DNA of 64,000 nt from Salipiger sp. CCB-MM3 (GTDB taxonomy: Bacteria; Pseudomonadota; Alphaproteobacteria; Rhodobacterales; Rhodobacteraceae): NCBI RefSeq assembly GCF_001687105.1, contig NZ_CP014595.1:186001-250000 (forward strand), in the 5' to 3' direction. Within the stretch, counting starts at the first letter, position 1. Each line of letters starts with the position of its first letter. Positions 9,495 through 17,345 of the stretch are shown one piece after another. Under the pieces are notes generated by a model. It did not search any database and was not told the DNA's origin. It was given only the letters and a program-made list of their open reading frames with translations. The translations under genes and the position numbers were made by a program.

Positions 9495-10154
9495 TTACTG
9501 GCGCAGGGCGCTGGTCTCTTCATAGCCAGCGGTGAAGCCCGATAGCGACATGTCCAGCTCCACCTTCTGATCCGGCGCGAGCGCGGGAACGATGGTGATC
9601 TTGGCACTTGCGCCGCCCTTGAAGCGGTTCACGTCTTCTCCGGTGAAGCCGACGCGGGCGTAGCAGCCCACCGGGGTGCAGAACGAGAAATCATAGCGTT
9701 TCGCCTGACCGCCATCGACGGCAATGGTCATCTTCTGCGTCAGCAGCGTCTCGAGCGGCACGACGAACGTGCCGCCAGCCGCGACCTGGCCCCCATTGGC
9801 GACGCGGAACAGGCTGACCTCGGCAACGTTATTGCCGTCACCATCCTGCAGGAGCTGGTACATCTGGCACGGATCTTCGGCCTCGCTGCCCTCGGGGGCG
9901 CGCAGACACTGAAGCTCCCACGAGCCATGGGTGGCTTTGACGTAGGTTTCGGGCTGGTTCTGGCCCGCTGCCGGTGCGGCTGCGGCGCCAGCGCCGGTGT
10001 CTTCGCCCAGCGACAGGCCGCCCGGCGCGACAGATCCTTCTGCCGCTGCAGCGGGCGCGTCTTCGGTCTCGGCGGTGTCCTGCGCATAGGCGGGCAGCGC
10101 GACGAGCGCAGCGGCCAGCGGCAGCACGCGCAGAATGTGAAGCGGTGTGGTCAT
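9495..10154 (-). CDS. IalB family (invasion-associated locus B) exported protein
   Basis: The 219-residue protein has a signal peptide (cleavage near AYA-QD) and a low-complexity Ala/Glu/Gly linker to about residue 65. An IalB-type domain follows, with the paired cysteines of this family (QCL, DPCQM, CTPVGCYAR). IalB proteins are widespread in alphaproteobacteria; the name comes from Bartonella, and a role in invasion should not be assumed here. I chose the ATG at 10154 because a GGGGGAAA ribosome site lies just before it; an ATG seven codons earlier lacks one. Periplasmic or outer-membrane location is likely. Confidence 0.82.
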   Translation of the reverse strand: MTTPLHILRVLPLAAALVALPAYAQDTAETEDAPAAAAEGSVAPGGLSLGEDTGAGAAAAPAAGQNQPETYVKATHGSWELQCLRAPEGSEAEDPCQMYQLLQDGDGNNVAEVSLFRVANGGQVAAGGTFVVPLETLLTQKMTIAVDGGQAKRYDFSFCTPVGCYARVGFTGEDVNRFKGGASAKITIVPALAPDQKVELDMSLSGFTAGYEETSALRQ

Positions 10155-10270
10155 GGTTTCCCCCTGAACGTTCATTCTTGCCTCACTGATCGCTTAGCAT
10201 GCACGTCAAACGGTGTCAGTCGGGAATTCCTCGCGATCACGAGAGCGGCAAAAAAGCGCGAAACTAGTTC

Positions 10271-10302
10271 AAAAAAAAGAGAAAAGGGACCGTGCGGTCC
10301 CC
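10271..10302 (-). terminator. Intrinsic terminator, minus strand, without a known gene
   Basis: A perfect 7-bp stem GGGACCG / CGGTCCC (10286-10301) is followed on the minus strand by TTTTCTCTTTTTTTT. It sits about 115 bases upstream of the IalB-like start, and no minus-strand gene feeds into it, so it implies a short minus-strand transcript or a leader attenuator. Confidence 0.7.
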
Positions 10303-10341
10303 TTTCCCTTGCTCCCTGTCGGACCGGCCGACTTTGTCATT
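10271..10341 (-). ncRNA. Candidate small RNA upstream of the IalB-like gene
   Basis: On the minus strand a TTGACC box (10376-10371) and a TAGCGT box (10353-10348) are 17 bases apart and could start a transcript near 10341. The predicted RNA of about 70 bases would hold a hairpin GTCGG/CCGAC and end at the U-rich terminator at 10271-10302. No frame of meaningful length lies in it. An attenuated 5' leader of the IalB-like gene is the alternative. The promoter match is only moderate. Confidence 0.35.
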
Positions 10342-10582
10342 GACGGGACGCTACGAAACTCTTCGGCACCGGTCAACAGGCTTTGCAAGGTCAGGGCTAC
10401 ACTTTTGTGCAAAAGGCCGCGCCCGAAACACGGACGCGGCAAGTCAGACAGGGAGGAAGTTCGCCCGAGGCAGGAGAGGACATGTTGCCCCGGACGAATT
10501 TCATACTGGCACCAAAGAGTTAAGATTGTATGCTCGGGGGCGGGCCGGATTTGGCAGAGCAAAGCGACATCGGAGGCGGGTC
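10303..10582. other. Intergenic region before the DUF853 gene
   Basis: Apart from the candidate minus-strand promoter near 10348-10376, this stretch holds a hairpin GCCGCG/CGCGGC near 10415-10445 and the ribosome site CGGAGGCGGG before 10583. I see no credible protein gene in it. Confidence 0.5.
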
Positions 10583-12154
10583 ATGGAAAGTGACGTTTTT
10601 GTAGGCGGTGGCGGCGAAGGCTACTCCGAAAAACAATACCTTGGCCTGAAGTACGGCAATCGCCACGGGCTCATCGCCGGGGCGACCGGCACCGGCAAGA
10701 CCGTCACGCTGCAGATCCTCGCAGAAGGCTTTTCCGCAGCGGGCGTGCCGGTCTTCCTGTCGGACGTGAAGGGCGATCTTTCGGGGCTCGCGCTGGCCGG
10801 GTCGGAAAGCGCACCGCTGCATGGCCCGTTCACCGAACGCAATGCCACCATAGGCTTTGATGAGTTCACCTATCAGGCGTTCCCTGCGGTCTTTTGGGAT
10901 CTCTTCGGCACCAAGGGCCACCCGGTGCGCACCACGGTGGCCGAGATGGGCCCGCTGCTGCTGGCGCGGCTTTTGGAACTTACCGAAGCGCAGGAGGGCA
11001 TTCTCAATATCGCCTTCCGCCTGTCGGACGAGCAGGGGCTGCCGTTGCTCGATCTCAAGGACCTGCAATCGCTGCTGGTCTGGGTTGGGCAGAACGCCAA
11101 GGACCTCAGCCTGCGCTACGGCAATATCTCCACCGCCTCGGTCGGGGCGATCCAGCGGCGTCTTCTGGTGCTCGAGAACCAAGGCGGCACGCGGCTGTTT
11201 GGCGAGCCGGCGCTGGATCTGGCGGATCTGATGCGCTGCGCCCCGGACGGACGCGGACATATCAACATCCTCGCCGCAGATGCGCTGATGGGCGCGCCCC
11301 GGCTCTACGCCACCTTCCTTTTATGGCTGTTGTCGGAGCTTTTCGAGGAGCTGCCCGAGGTGGGCGATCCCGACAAGCCCAAGCTGGTGTTCTTCTTTGA
11401 CGAGGCACATCTGCTGTTTGACGATGCACCCAAGGCGCTGGTCGACAAGGTCGAGCAAGTGGCGCGGCTGATCCGCTCGAAAGGGGTCGGCGTCTATTTC
11501 GTCACCCAGAACCCCGATGACATCCCCGAAGACATCCTCGGCCAGCTTGGCAACCGCGTGCAGCACGCGCTGCGGGCCTTCACCGCGCGCGACAAGAAGG
11601 CGCTCAAGCAAGCCGCCGAAACCTATCGCCCGAACCCCGCCTTCGACACCGAAACCACCATTCGCGAGGTCGGCACCGGCGAGGCTGTCACCTCGTTTCT
11701 GCAAAAGAAGGGCGTGCCGGGCATCGTGCAGCGCACACTGGTGCGCCCGCCCAGCTCGCAGCTTGGCCCGATCACCGACGCCGAGCGCACGGAACTGATG
11801 GACGCCTCAACGCTCAAGGGCAAATACGACACGCCGGTGGATCGAAACTCGGCGCATGAGATGCTCAAGGCGCGCGCCGAGGCCGCGGCGCGCGAGGCCG
11901 AGGCGGCCGAGACCACCAGCACGGCGCAGCAAACGCTCGAGGCCGAGGTGCGCGACTATAACCGTGCGCGCCGCTACGATCCGACGCCGCGCGCCGGGGC
12001 CCGCTCGAGCAGCAGCAAGAGCCGCAGCACCCGCTACAGCGCCCCCGACAGCATCGGCGAGGCGCTGGGGCAGGCGGTGCTGAAAGAGCTTTCGGGCACT
12101 ACCGGCAAAAGGCTGGTGCGCGGCATTCTTGGCAGCCTGTTCAAGGCACGCTGA
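10583..12154 (+). CDS. HerA-like helicase/ATPase, DUF853 family
   Basis: The 523-residue protein belongs to the HerA-FtsK type P-loop ATPases of the DUF853 family (E. coli YjgR type). The Walker A motif GATGTGKT is at residues 33-40. A Walker B segment [10 protein letters not shown] lies near residue 272, and an arginine-containing TQNP sensor segment follows about 30 residues later. The C-terminal 110 residues are rich in Ala, Arg and Ser and look disordered. Its cellular role is not established. The ATG has a strong CGGAGGCGGG site. The K+ channel gene follows after 18 bases and is probably co-transcribed. Confidence 0.88.
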   Translation: MESDVFVGGGGEGYSEKQYLGLKYGNRHGLIAGATGTGKTVTLQILAEGFSAAGVPVFLSDVKGDLSGLALAGSESAPLHGPFTERNATIGFDEFTYQAFPAVFWDLFGTKGHPVRTTVAEMGPLLLARLLELTEAQEGILNIAFRLSDEQGLPLLDLKDLQSLLVWVGQNAKDLSLRYGNISTASVGAIQRRLLVLENQGGTRLFGEPALDLADLMRCAPDGRGHINILAADALMGAPRLYATFLLWLLSELFEELPEVGDPDKPKLVFFFDEAHLLFDDAPKALVDKVEQVARLIRSKGVGVYFVTQNPDDIPEDILGQLGNRVQHALRAFTARDKKALKQAAETYRPNPAFDTETTIREVGTGEAVTSFLQKKGVPGIVQRTLVRPPSSQLGPITDAERTELMDASTLKGKYDTPVDRNSAHEMLKARAEAAAREAEAAETTSTAQQTLEAEVRDYNRARRYDPTPRAGARSSSSKSRSTRYSAPDSIGEALGQAVLKELSGTTGKRLVRGILGSLFKAR

Positions 12155-12172
12155 GGAAGGAGGAGCCGCAGG

Positions 12173-12607
12173 ATGGGGATGGGACTACAGATCCTTCTGG
12201 GCACTGGGCTGCTGTTTCTCTGCGCGCTGGTGCAGATCTGGCTGGTGTCGCTGGTGGGGCCGCGGCTGATGCGCCACGCCGCGCGGCCCGAATTGCAGGC
12301 CAGCCGTTTGAAGCTGTTTGTGCTGATCTGCGCGGCTTTCGGCGCCATGGTGGTGGCACATACGATTCAGGTCTGGATCTGGGCCGCGAGCTTTCGCCGC
12401 CTCGGGGCCTTCGAGACGCTGAACGAGGCGTTCTATTTCGCCGTCGTCAGCTACACCACGCTGGGCTATGGCGACATCACGCTGGGCGAGGGGATGCGCA
12501 TCTTCGGCAGCTTCGCGGCGATCACCGGGCTGCTGACCTTCGGGGTCAGCACGGCGTTTCTGCTGGCGGTGCTGACCCGGCTGCGCCCGATGCTGGGCGA
12601 ACCATGA
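12173..12607 (+). CDS. Two-helix potassium channel family protein
   Basis: This 144-residue membrane protein has hydrophobic helices at about 5-30 and 48-70, a pore loop, and a last helix at about 108-138. The selectivity filter TTLGYGD is at residues 95-101, which strongly indicates a K+ channel of the Ion_trans_2 type. It has no regulatory RCK domain. It starts after an excellent AAGGAGGAG ribosome site, 18 bases after the DUF853 ATPase. The substrate is inferred from the filter only. Confidence 0.85.
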   Translation: MGMGLQILLGTGLLFLCALVQIWLVSLVGPRLMRHAARPELQASRLKLFVLICAAFGAMVVAHTIQVWIWAASFRRLGAFETLNEAFYFAVVSYTTLGYGDITLGEGMRIFGSFAAITGLLTFGVSTAFLLAVLTRLRPMLGEP

Positions 12608-12608
12608 C

Positions 12609-12720
12609 GCGGGGGCGCTGCCCCCGCACGCAGGTCAGACACGGGGCTCTGCCCCCGTACGCAGGTTAGACACGGGGGCTCTGCCCCCGTACCCCCCGGG
12701 ATATTTTTGCCAAGAGGAAG
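12609..12720 (+). repeat. Triple GC-rich palindromic repeat with TATTT tail
   Basis: Three tandem copies of a unit with the palindrome GGGGGC-n-CTGCCCCC and a spacer GCAGGTCAGACAC or close variant follow the K+ channel stop. The last copy ends in CCCCCCGGGATATTTTT and then AGAGGAAG. The same palindrome and tail recur at three other gene ends in this window (27633-27732, 31077-31139, 56064-56213). The hairpins may end transcription or protect the mRNA end. Confidence 0.8.
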
Positions 12721-12729
12721 GGGCCGGGA

Positions 12730-12846
12730 TCAGAACCAACTGTCGACCGTGCGCGAGGCGCGCGAGACGTCCTGTCCGAAGCCATCGACGGTGCCGCAAG
12801 CGGCAAGCGGGGCGGCCAGAAGGGCGATGAGGATAAGGCGTTTCAT
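12730..12846 (-). CDS. Entericidin-like small lipoprotein
   Basis: A 38-residue peptide begins MKRLILIALLAAPLAACGTV: a short basic start, a hydrophobic stretch and a lipobox LAAC with the lipidated cysteine at residue 17. The rest (G-x-G-x-D-V, then SRASRTV) matches the entericidin A/B pattern of tiny lipoproteins common in alphaproteobacteria. Entericidins are linked to stress and cell-lysis control in E. coli; its role here is unknown. It stops 33 bases before the end of the convergent repeat region and lies just downstream of the peptide-binding protein gene on the same strand. Confidence 0.72.
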   Translation of the reverse strand: MKRLILIALLAAPLAACGTVDGFGQDVSRASRTVDSWF

Positions 12847-12879
12847 ACTGTCTGCTCGTTTCTCGTTGTCGTGTTGGTC

Positions 12880-14715
12880 TTATTTTTTGGTCGTATCGTC
12901 TTCCCACCACCAGGCATTGGGCTGCCAGTCGATCCAATCGCCGTAGACCGGGGTGGGCTCGGCATATTTTAGCTCTTTAGCGTGGGCAATCCAGCTCTGG
13001 TTCCACTGGTAGGTGGGGATGACGTAGCGCCCCGCGGTGAGCACCCGGTCGAGCGCCCGCGTGGCGGCGAGGAAATCGTCGCGCGAGGTGGCGGTCAGAA
13101 GCTCTTCGATCATCGCGTCGGCGGCGGGGCTCTTCATCCCCATGAGGTTGCGCGAGCCCTCCTGATCGGCGGCGGCGCTGCCCCAATAGAGGCGCTGCTC
13201 ATTGCCCGGCGACAGCGACAGACCGCGGCGGAACCATGTGACGTCGAAATCGAAAGAGGCGGTGCGCGAGTTATACTGGGCGGAATCCACCGTATCGACG
13301 CGCACTTCGATGCCCAGGCGTTGCAGCGCCTGCACGTAGATGTCGATCATCGACCCCGCCTCGGTCTCGCCCTGCGGCAGCAGGATGTCGAAGCCGAAGG
13401 GCTGGCCGTCGGGGCCGGTCATCACGCCGTTCTGCACGGTGTAGCCAGCCTCTTCCAGAAGGCCCATCGCCTTGCGCAGACCGGCGCGATTGCGCGCCGA
13501 GCCATCGCCCTGAGGCAGGCTGTAGCCCTCGAGCGCGCCCGGCGGCAGGCTGTCCGCGAAAGGCGCGAGCAATTCCTTCACCCGGCCACCGGCGGGACCG
13601 TCCTTCATCGCCAGTTCGGAGTTGGAGAAATAGGAGGTGATGCGCGGCTGGCGGCCACCGGTCAGCGTCTCGTTGATATATTCGAAGTTGAAGAGCTGGA
13701 TCATCGCCTCGCGCACCCGCCAGTCGGCAAAGGCCGGCTGGCGCGTGTTCATCACAAAGCCGGTCATCCCCGAGGGGCGCCCGTGCGGGATCACCGATTT
13801 GACCACCTCGCCGCTTTCGATCGCCGGGAAACCATACTGGCTTTCCCATTTCTCCGAGTTGAACTCGCGGTTGGAGTTGAGCAGCCCGGCCTTGAACGCC
13901 TCGAACATCGCGGTGCCATCGCCAAAGAACTCCATGCGCACCTCGTCGAGGTTGGCCTGCCCCTTCATGAAGGGCACATCCTTGCCCCAATAGTCGGGGT
14001 TGCGCTTGAGCGAGACGTAGCGCCCCGCCTCGAAATCGTCGATGACATAGGACGCGGTGGTGATCGGGATCACGTCGAGGCCGGACTCGGCGAAATCCTT
14101 GCCCTCCCATTGCGCCTTTTTGAGGATCGGACGCATGCCGACGATCAGCGCCAGCTCGCGATCGGGAGTGTTGAAGGTAAAGCGCAAGCTGCGCTCGCCG
14201 GTCTTTTCGATGCTCTCGATCCGGTTATACGTGCCCTGATAGCGCGGATGGCCGACGGTGCCGAGCGTGTCGAAGCTCCAGATCACGTCCTCGACCGTCA
14301 CCGGCGTGCCGTCCGAGAACTTGGCCTCGGGGCGCAGGGTGAACTCGACCCAGTCGCGCTCGGGCGAGGTGTCGACCGTTTCGCAGATCAGACAATAAAG
14401 TGTGAAAGGCTCGTCCCAGCTGCGGCCCATGAGGGATTCATAGGCCAGAAACCGCAGCTGCCACGGCACCGAGCCCTTGAGGATATGCGGGTTGAGACTG
14501 TCGAAACTGCCCACTTCGCCGGTGACGATGCGGCCGCCCTTGGGGGCATCGGGATTGACGTAGGGCAGGTGGTCGAAATCGGCGGGCAGGGCGGGCGCGC
14601 CATACATGGCGATGCCGTGCATGGGCTCTGCCGCAGCGCCGAATCCGACGCAGATCGCCAGCGCGGTCAATGTGCTGTTTCCCAGCGAGGGGAATTTGAA
14701 AAAATTCGCGGTCAT
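12880..14715 (-). CDS. Extracellular solute-binding protein family 5 (peptide, YejA type)
   Basis: The 611-residue periplasmic binding protein has a signal peptide (about residues 1-29). The mature start contains YGAPALPADF and NPDAPKGG, typical of the YejA/microcin C-type branch of family 5. Such proteins deliver peptides to an ABC transporter; no yejBEF-type permease or ATPase genes lie beside it in this window, so it may be an orphan or use a remote transporter. The domain runs the full length with SDGTPVTVEDV near residue 135. The entericidin-like gene follows on the same strand. Confidence 0.88.
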   Translation of the reverse strand: MTANFFKFPSLGNSTLTALAICVGFGAAAEPMHGIAMYGAPALPADFDHLPYVNPDAPKGGRIVTGEVGSFDSLNPHILKGSVPWQLRFLAYESLMGRSWDEPFTLYCLICETVDTSPERDWVEFTLRPEAKFSDGTPVTVEDVIWSFDTLGTVGHPRYQGTYNRIESIEKTGERSLRFTFNTPDRELALIVGMRPILKKAQWEGKDFAESGLDVIPITTASYVIDDFEAGRYVSLKRNPDYWGKDVPFMKGQANLDEVRMEFFGDGTAMFEAFKAGLLNSNREFNSEKWESQYGFPAIESGEVVKSVIPHGRPSGMTGFVMNTRQPAFADWRVREAMIQLFNFEYINETLTGGRQPRITSYFSNSELAMKDGPAGGRVKELLAPFADSLPPGALEGYSLPQGDGSARNRAGLRKAMGLLEEAGYTVQNGVMTGPDGQPFGFDILLPQGETEAGSMIDIYVQALQRLGIEVRVDTVDSAQYNSRTASFDFDVTWFRRGLSLSPGNEQRLYWGSAAADQEGSRNLMGMKSPAADAMIEELLTATSRDDFLAATRALDRVLTAGRYVIPTYQWNQSWIAHAKELKYAEPTPVYGDWIDWQPNAWWWEDDTTKK

Positions 14716-14795
14716 CTTGGAAACCGTCCTGCTCTGCCCTTGTTTTCTTGGCTTCAGAGCCTACCGGGGCTTTTACGTCTTTTCAAACTTTTAGG

Positions 14796-14824
14796 TTGGA
14801 CTCCGGCGGCAAAGCGCGTATAAA
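14796..14824 (+). promoter_or_regulatory. Strong sigma-70 type promoter for a small RNA
   Basis: TTGGAC (14796-14801) and TATAAA (14819-14824) are separated by exactly 17 bases, close to consensus. The predicted start is near 14831. No protein frame with a ribosome site follows before the terminator at 14878-14907. Confidence 0.75.
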
Positions 14825-14830
14825 GAAGTC

Positions 14831-14907
14831 ACTGCTCGATAGGTTTCTTGCCTGTATGAAACCTGCCTCAATGACTGAACGCCGGCTTCGTGCCGGCGTT
14901 TTTTTTA
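14831..14907 (+). ncRNA. Candidate trans-acting small RNA (about 77 nt)
   Basis: The segment has everything expected of a bacterial sRNA. A near-consensus promoter ends six bases upstream. A 5' hairpin has the perfect 7-bp stem AGGTTTC/GAAACCT (14841-14864). An unpaired stretch GCCTCAATGACTG follows that could pair with targets. The RNA ends in a 9-bp GC-rich stem AACGCCGGC/GCCGGCGTT with a run of T. It lies divergent from the peptide-binding protein gene. I do not recognise it as a known RNA family; function is unknown. Confidence 0.68.
14878..14907 (+). terminator. Strong intrinsic terminator of the candidate sRNA
   Basis: Perfect 9-bp stem AACGCCGGC (14879-14887) paired with GCCGGCGTT (14892-14900), followed by six more T. 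Confidence 0.88.
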
Positions 14908-15241
14908 TGGCTCGCAACACTTTTCCGAAGAGGCGCAGTCCGTTTACGCCGCCCAGAAGGACGAGTCGGAGAGGGGCTGCGACGCGCGCCGTCTGCCTGC
15001 AAATGCGGCAGCGCGGCATGACGGGCAGCGATGCCGGAGCCATACAGGCCAAGGCCCCGCTTGCCTAGGGGGGCATTCATCCACAGGGCCTACTTATCCG
15101 TGATGACGTTGCGATCCCGGGCTTGCAGCTTCCGCTTGGATAGCAGAGCAATGGGGCGGACAGGGAACCGGGAGGATGGGTTGTCCCTTGGTCCCAGTGA
15201 GGCGTGCAATTTTGGCGCCGCAGCAATCGAGGAGTTTTCGC
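14908..15241. other. Intergenic region before the short-chain dehydrogenase gene
   Basis: About 330 bases without a convincing gene. A frame starting with ATG at 14907 has no ribosome site and unusual composition, so I do not call it. The 3' end holds the GAGGAG ribosome site of the next gene. Confidence 0.5.
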
Positions 15242-16015
15242 ATGTCTCTCAAGGGCAAAACAGCCATCGTCACCGGGTCGAACTCGGGCATCGGCCTCGG
15301 CGTCGCGCGCGAACTGGCGCAGGCCGGCGCGTCGGTGGTGCTCAATTCCTTCACCGACCGTGACGAGGATCATCAGCTCGCCGCCGACATGTCCAAAGAG
15401 TTCGGCGTGCCGGTGCGCTACATCAAGGCCGATATGTCCAAGGGCGACGAATGCCGCGCGCTGATCGAACAGGCGGGCGCCTGCGACATCCTCGTCAACA
15501 ACGCCGGCATTCAGCATGTGGCGCCGATCGACGAGTTTCCGATCGAGAAATGGGACGCGATCATCGCCATCAACCTCACCTCGGCCTTCCACACCACCGC
15601 CGCGGCGCTGCCGATGATGCGCAAGGCGGGCTGGGGCCGGGTGGTGAACATCGCCTCGGCGCATGGGCTCACCGCCTCGCCGTTTAAATCAGCCTATGTC
15701 TCGGCCAAGCACGGCATCGTCGGCATGACCAAGACCGTGGCGCTGGAAACCGCGAAAGAGCCGATCACCTGCAACGCCATCTGCCCGGGCTATGTGAAGA
15801 CCCCGCTGGTCGAGGCGCAGATCCCCGACACCGCGGCCAAGTACAACATGTCCGAGGAAGAGGTGATCGAGAAGGTGATCCTCGAGCGCCAGCCCTCGAA
15901 AGAATTCGCCACCACCGCGCAGATCGGCGGCACGGCGGTCTTCCTGTGCTCGGACGCGGCAGAGCAGATCACCGGCACGACGATCTCGGTCGACGGCGGC
16001 TGGACCGCGCTCTGA
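15242..16015 (+). CDS. bdhA: 3-hydroxybutyrate dehydrogenase (short-chain dehydrogenase)
   Basis: The 257-residue short-chain dehydrogenase probably interconverts D-3-hydroxybutyrate and acetoacetate with NAD, the last step of polyhydroxybutyrate breakdown. The cofactor loop TGSNSGIG is at residues 11-18 and NNAG at 86-89. The catalytic Ser139, Tyr152 and Lys156 (YVSAK) are present. The long insertion near the end (VEAQIPDTA, then LERQPSKEF) is characteristic of bacterial 3-hydroxybutyrate dehydrogenases. A GAGGAG site precedes the ATG. No PHB synthesis gene lies nearby. Confidence 0.88.
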   Translation: MSLKGKTAIVTGSNSGIGLGVARELAQAGASVVLNSFTDRDEDHQLAADMSKEFGVPVRYIKADMSKGDECRALIEQAGACDILVNNAGIQHVAPIDEFPIEKWDAIIAINLTSAFHTTAAALPMMRKAGWGRVVNIASAHGLTASPFKSAYVSAKHGIVGMTKTVALETAKEPITCNAICPGYVKTPLVEAQIPDTAAKYNMSEEEVIEKVILERQPSKEFATTAQIGGTAVFLCSDAAEQITGTTISVDGGWTAL

Positions 16016-16109
16016 TCCGGCACGGCTTCGGGGACACTTCGGCGTGAGCCGCGGTGTCCCCCCAACTTCCCCCGTTGATCGGGCGCGCATGTGAACATAT
16101 CATGAACAC

Positions 16110-17345
16110 ATGACAAGAATGACCCTCGATCAGAAGCTCGCGATTCTTTCCGACGCGGCAAAATACGATGCCTCCTGCGCCTCCAGCGGGGGGCAAAAGC
16201 GCAATTCGCGCGACGGTAAGGGCCTCGGCTCGACCACCGGCTCTGGCATCTGCCACGCCTATACGCCCGACGGGCGCTGCATCAGCCTGCTGAAGATCCT
16301 GATGACGAACTTCTGCATCTATGATTGCGCCTATTGCGTGAACCGCGTCAGCTCCAACGTCACCCGCGCCCGGTTCTCGCCCGAAGAGGTGGTGACGCTG
16401 ACGCTGGAGTTCTACCGGCGCAATTACATCGAGGGGCTGTTCCTCTCGTCCGGCATCATCCGCAGCCCCGACGAGACCATGTCCGACATGGTGCGCATCG
16501 CTCGGATGCTGCGGCTCGATCATCACTTCCGCGGCTACATCCACCTCAAGACCATCCCTGATGCTGCGCCCGAACTGATCGAGGAGGCGGGGCTTTATGC
16601 CGACCGTTTGTCGATCAATGTGGAGCTGCCGACCGACCGCGCGGTGAAAGACTATGCGCCGGAAAAGGATCCGGCGCAGATCCGCCGCGCCATGGCCGAT
16701 GTGCGGCTGAAGCGCGAGGCCCGCAAGGAGCGCAGCTTTACCGGCAAGCGGCCGCCGCGGTTTGCGCCCGCGGGGCAGTCGACGCAGATGATCGTTGGCG
16801 CCGATGGGGCGGACGACACCACCATTCTGCGCAGTTCGACCCGGCTTTACTCCAGCTACGGGCTCAAGCGCGTCTATTACTCGGCCTTTTCGCCAATCCC
16901 CGACAGTTCCGCCGCGCTGCCGCTGATCAAGCCGCCGCTCATGCGCGAGCATCGGCTCTATCAGGCGGACTGGTTGCTGCGCTTTTATGGCTTCGACGTC
17001 GACGAGATCGCCGCCTCGAGCAAGGGCGGTCATCTCGATCTGGAGATCGACCCAAAGCTCGCCTGGGCGCTGGCCAACCGCCATCTGTTTCCGGTCGATG
17101 TGAACCGCGCCGAGCGCGAGATGCTGCTGCGGGTGCCGGGGCTGGGCACCAAGAGCGTTGGGCGCATCCTTGCCACACGGCGCCATCGCACGCTGCGCTA
17201 TGACGATCTGCGGCGCATGGGGGCGAACCTCAAACAGGCCAAGCCTTTCATCACGCTGCTCGACTGGCGCCCGCGCGCGCTGAGCGATGCTGCCGGCCTA
17301 CGCGCCCGTTTCACGCCGCCGCCCGAGCAGTTGCAGCTGATCTGA
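16110..17345 (+). CDS. Putative DNA modification/repair radical SAM protein
   Basis: The 411-residue protein belongs to the radical SAM family that is almost always encoded next to a UdgX-type uracil-DNA protein. The cluster motif C-x3-C-x2-C is at Cys69, Cys73 and Cys76 and should bind a 4Fe-4S cluster and S-adenosylmethionine. A helix-hairpin-helix segment (VPGLGTKSVG, about residues 334-343) near the C-terminus suggests contact with DNA. The reaction is unknown. Its stop codon overlaps the ATG of the UdgX gene by one base (TGATG), so the two are made together. Confidence 0.9.
   Translation: MTRMTLDQKLAILSDAAKYDASCASSGGQKRNSRDGKGLGSTTGSGICHAYTPDGRCISLLKILMTNFCIYDCAYCVNRVSSNVTRARFSPEEVVTLTLEFYRRNYIEGLFLSSGIIRSPDETMSDMVRIARMLRLDHHFRGYIHLKTIPDAAPELIEEAGLYADRLSINVELPTDRAVKDYAPEKDPAQIRRAMADVRLKREARKERSFTGKRPPRFAPAGQSTQMIVGADGADDTTILRSSTRLYSSYGLKRVYYSAFSPIPDSSAALPLIKPPLMREHRLYQADWLLRFYGFDVDEIAASSKGGHLDLEIDPKLAWALANRHLFPVDVNRAEREMLLRVPGLGTKSVGRILATRRHRTLRYDDLRRMGANLKQAKPFITLLDWRPRALSDAAGLRARFTPPPEQLQLI

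Noticed and set aside
10403..10500. Anti-ribosome-site words (CTTCCTCCC) on the minus strand resembling CcsR-type sRNAs
   Set aside because: The full hairpin pattern and the DUF1127 partner gene of those RNAs are missing.
12982..14823. 613-codon plus-strand frame opposite the peptide-binding protein gene
   Set aside because: Antisense shadow; no ribosome site and no recognisable domain, while the minus-strand protein has clear family features.
14907..15068. 54-codon frame starting ATG directly at the sRNA terminator
   Set aside because: No ribosome site, starts within a T tract of a terminator, and codon use is poor.
15150..15185. GGAAC near 15160 as a second stress promoter
   Set aside because: No CGTT box at the required 16-17 base spacing.
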